From Nitrospinaceae bacterium UBA3496 (GTDB lineage: Bacteria > UBA8248): DNA of 5,113 nt. Position numbers and translations under genes: made by a program. The notes below the pieces were generated by a model. The model saw only the letters and a program-made list of their open reading frames with translations, was not told the origin of the DNA and did no database searches. Below, in pieces: positions 1-4,384 of this stretch (positions are counted from its first letter, which is position 1; each line of letters opens with the position of its first letter). The stretch is from NCBI GenBank assembly GCA_002377645.1, contig DFQF01000017.1:1-5113 (forward strand). Direction: 5' to 3'.

Positions 1-994
1 CTTTTTCAGGATTAGAGAGTCCTTTGACTCCACATTCAAAAATCTCTTCAAAGGCTTCACTGCTATCCAAGTCATATTGCCCTCCTAGAAAGTAATTTAG
101 CTGGTTGTTTTTTGACAAAAGCTCTCCAATAATTTTTCCCTCTAATGAACTTTTATCAAATTTCCCTTCACAGAGAACTACAACCTCAAATGAGCTTATT
201 GATTCTTTTAGACCTGTTTTTTCTATAAAGTAATCAGCACCAGATACAATTTTGCAACCAAGAATTTCGGATAAAGCTAAGCTCAACCCTCCGGCAGCGC
301 CAGTTCCTTCTTTATAGGGATTAATATCTACTCGAAGCTCATTTGAAACTAAAGAAATAATCCTTTCTAGCTGGGTGGTCGCTTCTTCTATCTGGTTATT
401 AGAAAGCCCCTTTTGTGGACCAAAAACTTCAATAGCCGAATTTTTTCCAAGTAGAGGGATAGATGTATCTATAAGTATTCTTTTCTCTATTTCTTTAAAA
501 TCTTTACCTATCTTGATAGATGAAATTTTTTCAAAGTCTCTCGGGAGGGGGTTTTCAATTAGATTTCCTTTTTGATAAAATTCAATACCTAGTTTACTCA
601 TTAAACCAATACCTCCATCTATTGTTCTGGATCCTCCTAAACCAACTATGTCAACATGATTAACTACACCAGATAGGCATGAAGTATTGAGATCCATAGA
701 GCTGATAGAGGTATTATTAATTCCAATAAGTTGAGAAGATTCAAAAAAAATATCATTATCGATACGTAGCAATTCAACTTCTACAGGTTCTCCACTCAGA
801 TCTTCTAAATTAATTGAGTCAGTAGTCTTGAACCCATAATGTTTTAGTATTTCTGTTGAAGACTCTCCGCCATCTGTAACTGGGAAATACATAGCTTCTA
901 TAGAATTCTTTTCAAATTCCTTTTTAATTATGTTCAAAACCTCAATAGAAGAGAGTGTTCCTGAGAATTTATCACTACAAACTGCAATTTTCAT
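1..994 (-). CDS. Glycerate kinase (GlxK/GarK family), C-terminal end beyond the window
   Basis: Phosphorylates glycerate with ATP in the cytoplasm, giving 2-phosphoglycerate in the enterobacterial members, and so feeds glycerate into lower glycolysis. Translating leftward from the ATG at 994-992 gives 331 open codons with family landmarks in order: MKIAVCSDKFSGTLSS at the N-terminus (family DSFKGSLS-like), DGGESS at residues 41-46, GLGGSRTIDGGIG at 118-130, a PLLGKNSA...FGPQKG block at about 180-196, GTGAAGGL at 230-237, SGADYF at 251-256 and CEGKFDKSSLEGK at 275-287 (usually TGEGRID...GK). Family members are about 370-380 residues, so some 40-50 residues lie off the left edge; no frameshift is seen. 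The usual Arg of GEGR is Lys here, a conservative change. It is divergent from the glycosyltransferase gene with 39 bases between. Family call is firm; which hydroxyl is phosphorylated is not decidable here. Confidence 0.93.
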   Translation of the reverse strand, partial: MKIAVCSDKFSGTLSSIEVLNIIKKEFEKNSIEAMYFPVTDGGESSTEILKHYGFKTTDSINLEDLSGEPVEVELLRIDNDIFFESSQLIGINNTSISSMDLNTSCLSGVVNHVDIVGLGGSRTIDGGIGLMSKLGIEFYQKGNLIENPLPRDFEKISSIKIGKDFKEIEKRILIDTSIPLLGKNSAIEVFGPQKGLSNNQIEEATTQLERIISLVSNELRVDINPYKEGTGAAGGLSLALSEILGCKIVSGADYFIEKTGLKESISSFEVVVLCEGKFDKSSLEGKIIGELLSKNNQLNYFLGGQYDLDSSEAFEEIFECGVKGLSNPEK

Positions 995-1000
995 ATTAAA

Positions 1001-1006
1001 ACTATA
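1001..1006 (-). promoter_or_regulatory. -10 box for leaderless transcription of the glycerate kinase gene
   Basis: On the minus strand TATAGT lies exactly six bases before the ATG at 994, so the transcript would begin at or next to the start codon. No Shine-Dalgarno sequence is present in the 39-base gap, which fits a leaderless mRNA. No convincing -35 hexamer is visible at 16-18 bases upstream. Predicted from spacing and consensus only. Confidence 0.6.
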
Positions 1007-1016
1007 TATATTTTGA

Positions 1017-1025
1017 TAAAATAAT
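1017..1025 (+). promoter_or_regulatory. Candidate -10 region for the glycosyltransferase gene
   Basis: TAAAAT (1017-1022) overlaps AATAAT (1020-1025), 8-11 bases before the ATG at 1034. There is no ribosome binding site, so a very short or absent leader is likely. The exact hexamer is ambiguous in this AT-rich gap and no -35 is recognisable. Confidence 0.35.
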
Positions 1026-1033
1026 GCTAGTTT

Positions 1034-1834
1034 ATGAGCTTTAGTATTAAAGAAACAGTAATTGTTACATCTTTTGATGAAAATTACTTCAATTATGCGT
1101 GTGTTCCAATAAAGACACTAGGACAAAACTATTCTGGTAAGGAAAAATTACATGTTAGATGCTTAGTCCCTAAATCCCTGCTTGAACAACAAGAAAAATT
1201 TATAAATATAGTTAATGAAGATGCATTGGATATAAAATTTGTTTGCTCTAATAGTTACCTGTCTCTAGTAGAAGAAGACCTTGCTTATGAATCTAAATAC
1301 ATAACAAAAAACATGAGCCATAGATTATTTATTGGGAGCACTTTTCAGGATTATAAAAAAGCAATCTATATAGATCCAGACACCTTAGTGCTTAGGGATA
1401 TAGAACCTCTTCTAAACTACCCACTTACAGATAAATTCCTTGCAGTCGTTGAGTATACAGGGATGTCCAAGAAGACTTTTGGAAACCCTGATTATCCATA
1501 TTTTAATAGTGGAGTATTTATTGCTGATTTAGATTTTTGGAGAAATGAAAATCTAGAATCAAAGTTTGTTACCTGGCTTAAAGACAATGGACCAACTGAT
1601 TGCCCAGAGCAAGATGCGATGAATGAAGTCCTTAGGGGGAATTGGTCTCCTTTACCACTCACCTTTAACTTACTCGCCTTTAAATTGCTAGAAGATACAA
1701 CACTTCAGCAAAATTATGACGACCCTTTAGTAGTTCATTTTGTTGGAGATTTGAAACCTTGGGGGGAAGTAAAAATTCCTATTTGGACAGATAAATGGAA
1801 AGATGTATTCAATAAATTAAATATTATTTCATAG
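1034..1834 (+). CDS. Glycosyltransferase family 8 (glycogenin/LgtC-like)
   Basis: A 266-residue retaining glycosyltransferase expected to move a hexose from a UDP-sugar to an unknown acceptor in a metal-dependent reaction. What shows this: an N-terminal strand TVIVTSFDENYF (8-19) like the nucleotide-binding start of the GT-A fold; YIDPDTLVLRDIEPLL (112-127) with the DxD metal site at D114/D116; YFNSGVFIADLDFWR (156-170); CPEQDAMNEVL (190-200); and HFVGDLKPW (235-243), the GT8 C-terminal HxxGxxKPW metal/diphosphate motif. There is no signal peptide or membrane segment, so it is cytoplasmic. The start is fixed by an in-frame TAG at 1028-1030; no ribosome binding site precedes it. The family core is complete. 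It stands alone as a transcription unit ended by the hairpins at 1861-1916, and no neighbour identifies the acceptor (glycan, lipid or protein). Confidence 0.92.
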   Translation: MSFSIKETVIVTSFDENYFNYACVPIKTLGQNYSGKEKLHVRCLVPKSLLEQQEKFINIVNEDALDIKFVCSNSYLSLVEEDLAYESKYITKNMSHRLFIGSTFQDYKKAIYIDPDTLVLRDIEPLLNYPLTDKFLAVVEYTGMSKKTFGNPDYPYFNSGVFIADLDFWRNENLESKFVTWLKDNGPTDCPEQDAMNEVLRGNWSPLPLTFNLLAFKLLEDTTLQQNYDDPLVVHFVGDLKPWGEVKIPIWTDKWKDVFNKLNIIS

Positions 1835-1860
1835 ATAAACCATCTCATACTATTATGAGC

Positions 1861-1886
1861 TTTAGGTAATAAGCCTGTTACCTAAA
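1861..1886 (+). other. Perfect 9-bp hairpin just before the terminator
   Basis: TTTAGGTAA (1861-1869) and TTACCTAAA (1878-1886) are perfectly complementary around the 8-base loop TAAGCCTG. It follows the glycosyltransferase stop by 26 bases and shares its last two bases with the next hairpin, so the two structures are tandem and largely compatible. It has no following T-run of its own. It may protect the mRNA 3' end or help termination. Confidence 0.55.
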
Positions 1887-1916
1887 AAAAGAGTCCGGGA
1901 AACTGGACTCTTTTTT
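1885..1916. terminator. Bidirectional intrinsic terminator between convergent genes
   Basis: The arms AAAAAAGAGTCCGG (1885-1898) and CTGGACTCTTTTTT (1903-1916) pair over 14 positions with one G-T wobble around a GAAA tetraloop (1899-1902). A-run and T-run flank the GC-richer core on both sides, so it reads as an intrinsic terminator in both directions: for the rightward glycosyltransferase gene and for the leftward gene whose TAA stop (1915-1917) overlaps its edge. Confidence 0.9.
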
Positions 1917-2430
1917 ATTTCAATTTTTTTGTAAAGTTAACAAGATCATGCATAGCTCGTACAATATTTTCAGGATTCCTATAATATTTCTTTGTTAATA
2001 TTCTTCTTGAGCTAACAGATGTGTCGGTAATTTTTAGTCTTCGTAGTCTTTTCTTTTCTCCCTCTACAAGGTCCATGTTTCTCTCAAGAAATAGATCTGT
2101 TAAATGGTCATCATCACCTTCAAACTTCCCTCTCCAATTTATCTTCAACCCCATATCGAGACTATTTGGAAAATAAACATCAAAAGAAATATAGGTTGTT
2201 GAAGATTTTCCGTGGCTTTGTGTATACACTCTTATCTCACATTTATACCCATCTATTACTCCTGATATCTCTTTTGGTTTCCACCATTTTGTTTCCTCTT
2301 CATAGCGGAAGCCTAATTCTTCAGAGGCCTTTGATAACGCTTCCTTAGTTTCGCGCATTACATTTTTCACCCACTTTATAATCATGTATATAAAAAAGAT
2401 TGAAATTAGAGGTAGTAGCATTCGTATCAT
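1915..2430 (-). CDS. Membrane-anchored protein of unknown function
   Basis: I do not recognise this family. The 171-residue product starts with a hydrophobic stretch at about residues 4-20 (LLPLISIFFIYMIIKW), probably one membrane anchor or uncleaved signal, then a charged helix to about residue 38, then a mixed strand-rich soluble part (about 40-110, with GVIDGYKCEIRVYT and TYISFDVYFP) and a basic, helical tail ending in FTKKLK. The ATG at 2430 is chosen: GAGGAG (2439-2444) sits 8 bases upstream, and its A overlaps the TGA stop of the preceding gene (TGATG), a usual coupling arrangement. A TTG three bases further upstream would add one residue. It is the second gene of a leftward unit with the repeat-bearing exported protein, which suggests a joint envelope role, unproven. 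Confidence 0.75.
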   Translation of the reverse strand: MIRMLLPLISIFFIYMIIKWVKNVMRETKEALSKASEELGFRYEEETKWWKPKEISGVIDGYKCEIRVYTQSHGKSSTTYISFDVYFPNSLDMGLKINWRGKFEGDDDHLTDLFLERNMDLVEGEKKRLRRLKITDTSVSSRRILTKKYYRNPENIVRAMHDLVNFTKKLK

Positions 2431-3008
2431 CAATCGTTCTCCTCTCTTAAGTTTTCAGGTACTTCGTAGTCGTTTTCTACGAGACATTCTCTTACAAGTT
2501 CTCTTAGGTTCTGTGCAGTAATTACACCATTAAAAACAAGGGGTTGAAGTAAAGTTCGAAGTGCAGTTTCACTTGATGGGTCACCAACATCTAGGTTTTT
2601 CCCTCTTAAACATTGTGCTACCTCCAACTCGGCATCTAGTATCGCAGCTTGCTGTTCAGGATCGACTGTGTCCCTAGCATTAAGAGGGATATCATTCTCA
2701 TCAGCACATTGTTCTATTACTCCATATATTTCTCTCTGTTGTTCGGGGGTTTTATTTGCAAACAAAGGAGTAACTAATTTTCTTAATTCACCTGGACTAC
2801 TAGGGTCTGCTATGTTATACCCATTATCTCTCATGCATTGAGCTAATATTAATTCCACATCAGACCAGACAAGTTCCTCTTCTGCGAACGTAGTAGTGGT
2901 TGACTCCGTATCTTCTAAAGAAAGAACCTTTGTCTCCTCTGCGCTCCCATTTGAACACATGGTGAGAACCAATAATATACTAATTACAGAGCTGGCTGAT
3001 AACTTCAT
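2430..3008 (-). CDS. Exported protein with two cysteine-paired repeats (lipoprotein-like)
   Basis: A 192-residue exported protein of unknown function. Residues 1-17 form a signal sequence (MKLSASSVISILLVLTM) followed by C18-S-N-G. This looks like a lipobox, but Met at -1 is unusual, so cleavage after G-S-A (about residue 23) is the alternative. A Thr/Glu-rich linker (about 32-47) follows. Then come two related units: about 51-110 with ILAQCMRDNGYNIADPSS and ending in EQCADEND, and about 127-186 with EVAQCLRGKNLDVGDPSS and ending in RECLVEND. Each has a Cys near its start and end (C58/C101, C133/C175), suggesting one disulfide per unit. The QCMR-x-x-G...DP style is common in actinobacterial lipoproteins. 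The ATG at 3008 places the signal sequence at the N-terminus; an upstream TTG at 3038 would add ten residues ahead of it. First gene of a leftward pair. Confidence 0.8.
   Translation of the reverse strand: MKLSASSVISILLVLTMCSNGSAEETKVLSLEDTESTTTTFAEEELVWSDVELILAQCMRDNGYNIADPSSPGELRKLVTPLFANKTPEQQREIYGVIEQCADENDIPLNARDTVDPEQQAAILDAELEVAQCLRGKNLDVGDPSSETALRTLLQPLVFNGVITAQNLRELVRECLVENDYEVPENLREEND
2439..2444 (-). promoter_or_regulatory. Ribosome binding site of the membrane-anchored protein gene
   Basis: GAGGAG on the minus strand, eight bases before the ATG at 2430 and inside the last codons of the upstream gene. It supports the ATG start and shows that internal genes here use Shine-Dalgarno initiation while first genes of transcripts seem not to. 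Confidence 0.65.
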
Positions 3009-3019
3009 TATTTCATTAA

Positions 3020-3025
3020 ACCATA
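3020..3025 (-). promoter_or_regulatory. Candidate -10 box for the exported-protein operon
   Basis: TATGGT on the minus strand, 11 bases before the ATG at 3008, would give a leader of only a few bases. No Shine-Dalgarno sequence precedes the ATG. TTTAAT (3015-3020) is a competing hexamer at better spacing but with a poorer second base. No clear -35. The 46-base gap is shared with the divergent gene at 3055. Confidence 0.35.
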
Positions 3026-3040
3026 AGCAGTGAATCAATA

Positions 3041-3046
3041 TATACT
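3041..3046 (+). promoter_or_regulatory. -10 box for the 74-residue membrane protein gene
   Basis: TATACT lies eight bases before the ATG at 3055, so the transcript should start one or two bases upstream of the start codon. There is no ribosome binding site in the gap and no clear -35 hexamer. It faces the leftward promoter region of the exported-protein operon. Confidence 0.5.
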
Positions 3047-3054
3047 AAATATTT

Positions 3055-3279
3055 ATGGATACAGGGATTATCATAGGATTCTTTAAAAAATTTAGTTTCT
3101 TTAGACTAGTCTGGACGGGGATTATTCTACGAATATTTGTTTGGATAGCGGATGCTGTCTTTGATCTAGGCATTCAGGGTATACCAAATTTCAATTACTA
3201 CATTTTTGCTATAGCACTAGGTTATACCATTCTTTGGATGTTTAATAAAAGCTATATAGAGGAAGATGAAGACATCTAA
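3055..3279 (+). CDS. Small two-helix membrane protein, function unknown
   Basis: 74 residues, not recognised. Two hydrophobic segments are visible, about residues 15-36 (FFRLVWTGIILRIFVWIADA) and 46-65 (around YYIFAIALGYTILWMF), joined by a short loop with GIQGIPNFN. Basic residues sit before the first segment (KKF, 11-13) and a strongly acidic tail (EEDEDI) ends the protein. By the positive-inside rule the N-terminus is probably cytoplasmic, and with two segments the tail too. The start is the first ATG after the divergent gap, with a -10 box eight bases ahead. The TAA stop overlaps the TAG of the small gene on the other strand. Divergent from the exported-protein operon, so it may be an envelope component. 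Confidence 0.65.
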   Translation: MDTGIIIGFFKKFSFFRLVWTGIILRIFVWIADAVFDLGIQGIPNFNYYIFAIALGYTILWMFNKSYIEEDEDI

Positions 3280-3374
3280 AGATTCTGAAGAATAACAGTT
3301 GTTATCTGCCATACAATAACAAAAATAATTACAGCAACACGTTTTGAAACCCTTTTTCCTTTAAGCCACTCCAT
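3276..3374 (-). CDS. 32-residue single-helix membrane protein
   Basis: Below the usual length cut-off but well supported. Reading left from the ATG at 3374-3372 gives MEWLKGKRVSKRVAVIIF..., 32 residues ending in TAG at 3278-3276. A basic N-terminus (K5, K7, R8, K11, R12) precedes one hydrophobic segment (about 13-29, with VAVIIFVIVWQITTVIL), the layout of a small inner-membrane peptide with its N-terminus inside. A near-consensus promoter (3381-3410) ends exactly six bases before the ATG. It converges on the 74-residue membrane protein gene, and the two stop codons overlap by two bases. I do not recognise it. It could be a membrane microprotein, a subunit accessory peptide, or the hydrophobic peptide of a toxin-antitoxin locus. 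Confidence 0.6.
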   Translation of the reverse strand: MEWLKGKRVSKRVAVIIFVIVWQITTVILQNL

Positions 3375-3380
3375 AATTAA

Positions 3381-3410
3381 ATTTTAGTTAGTGATACAAG
3401 ATTCTGTCAT
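3381..3410 (-). promoter_or_regulatory. Promoter of the 32-residue gene
   Basis: On the minus strand, ATGACA (3405-3410, one mismatch to TTGACA) and TAAAAT (3381-3386) are separated by 18 bases, and TAAAAT stands exactly six bases before the ATG at 3374. This is the most complete sigma-70-type promoter in the window, and the spacing predicts a leaderless mRNA. Confidence 0.6.
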
Positions 3411-3420
3411 GCCTTAGAAG

Positions 3421-3426
3421 TATTAT
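3421..3426 (+). promoter_or_regulatory. Candidate -10 box for the methyltransferase gene
   Basis: TATTAT about 16 bases before the ATG at 3443 would start transcription around 3433, leaving a leader of about ten bases that just contains the ribosome binding site. No -35 is clear. The region is TATT-repetitive, so this is weak. Confidence 0.25.
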
Positions 3427-3432
3427 TATTTT

Positions 3433-3439
3433 AGAGGAG
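3433..3439 (+). promoter_or_regulatory. Ribosome binding site of the methyltransferase gene, tightly spaced
   Basis: AGAGGAG ends only three bases before the ATG at 3443, closer than usual. The next in-frame ATG at 3467 follows AAGGGGAAA, a poorer site, so the 3443 start is preferred but a protein eight residues shorter is possible. Confidence 0.6.
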
Positions 3440-3442
3440 ATT

Positions 3443-4384
3443 ATGAATAAAAAAAACAAGGGGAAAATGAATAGAACTCTTGAAGTACAAGAAAAAGAAA
3501 TTTCTTCCTTAGAAAATAGCTTTCTACATCCAGGAAAGAAGGGGGATATAAAGAATAAAATAGGTCTAGGGTCCTATGTAGATTTTTTGGATGACATTAA
3601 AGACAATTCAGTAGACCTGCTCTTCCTCGATCCTCCTTATAATTTAAGTAAAAATTTTAACGGGTTTGAATTCAAGAAGTCCTCGGTTGAAGAATATACG
3701 GAATATTTAGACGAAATACTAGAAAATATAAACCCTAAGTTAAGCAACAATTCAACAATATACATATGCGGTGATTGGAAAACTTCTATTTCTATATTCA
3801 ATTCAGCATCAAAAATCTTTCATGTCAGAAACAGAATTACCTGGGAGAGAGAGAAAGGAAGAGGGGCAAAATCTAATTGGAAAAATTGTTCTGAAGATAT
3901 ATGGTTCTGCACTAAATCAAATGACTATACATTCAATGTAGACGAAGTAAAGCAAAGAAGAAATGTAATTGCTCCTTACAGGAACCAGGATGGTACAACT
4001 AGAGATTGGTCTGAAACAAAGGAAGGAAACTTCCGTGACAGCTTTCCCTCAAATTTATGGAAAGATATCACTATCCCTTTTTGGTCAATGCCTGAAAACA
4101 CTATTCACCCTACACAAAAAAGTGAAAAGTTAGTAGCAAAATTAATCCTTGCCAGTACAAATAAAAATGATTTTGTATTTGATCCTTTCCTAGGTAGTGG
4201 GACTACAAATGTTGTTGCAAAAAAACTAAACAGAAATTTTTTTGGTACAGAAATAAATAAAGAATACTGCCTTTATGCACAGAAAAGATTGGAACTAGCA
4301 GAGTCAGCAAAAGATATACAGGGTTATCATGATGGGGTTTTTTGGGATCGAAATACTTTAAGTGCTCAAAAAAAGAACAACTAG
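3443..4384 (+). CDS. DNA methyltransferase, beta class (probable N6-adenine), of a type II R-M system
   Basis: 313 residues, a usual length for a type II modification enzyme. It transfers a methyl group from S-adenosylmethionine to an amino group in a short DNA site and so protects it from the partner nuclease. Motif IV, DLLFLDPPYNL (58-68, catalytic DPPY at 63-66), comes before motif I, FDPFLGSGTT (246-255, SAM-binding FxGxG), which is the beta-class order. Between them lies the region expected to recognise DNA (about 130-210, with RITWEREKGRGAKSNWKN and DIWFCTKSNDYTFNVD), then HPTQKSEKL (222-230, motif X region) just before motif I. GTEINKEYC (268-276) and QGYHDGVFWDRNT (293-305) close the fold. 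DPPY fits N6-adenine more often than N4-cytosine. The gene ends directly against the stop codon of the opposing nuclease gene. Confidence 0.93.
   Translation: MNKKNKGKMNRTLEVQEKEISSLENSFLHPGKKGDIKNKIGLGSYVDFLDDIKDNSVDLLFLDPPYNLSKNFNGFEFKKSSVEEYTEYLDEILENINPKLSNNSTIYICGDWKTSISIFNSASKIFHVRNRITWEREKGRGAKSNWKNCSEDIWFCTKSNDYTFNVDEVKQRRNVIAPYRNQDGTTRDWSETKEGNFRDSFPSNLWKDITIPFWSMPENTIHPTQKSEKLVAKLILASTNKNDFVFDPFLGSGTTNVVAKKLNRNFFGTEINKEYCLYAQKRLELAESAKDIQGYHDGVFWDRNTLSAQKKNN

Noticed and set aside
375..575. A 66-codon rightward open frame
   Set aside because: It lies antisense inside the glycerate kinase gene, whose motifs run through this stretch; its product has no recognisable features.
2166..2348. 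A 60-codon rightward open frame with hydrophobic residues
   Set aside because: Antisense shadow of the gene at 1915-2430, with no ribosome binding site or promoter of its own.
650..2904. Three GTYRAC sites (650-655, 1936-1941, 2899-2904) as evidence about the R-M target
   Set aside because: Three occurrences in 5 kb say nothing about avoidance or use; a whole-genome count would be needed.
3009..3038. TTG start at 3038 for the exported protein
   Set aside because: It would place ten extra residues before the signal sequence; the ATG at 3008 gives a normal signal peptide.
3292..3305. Short inverted repeat ATAAC-AGTT-GTTAT
   Set aside because: Only a five-base stem, no T-run, and it falls in codons of the 32-residue gene, so it is likely chance.
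3414..3437. Two TTAGARG direct repeats before the methyltransferase gene as a possible controller box
   Set aside because: Seven bases in AT-rich DNA, one copy being the ribosome binding site, and no controller gene is present.
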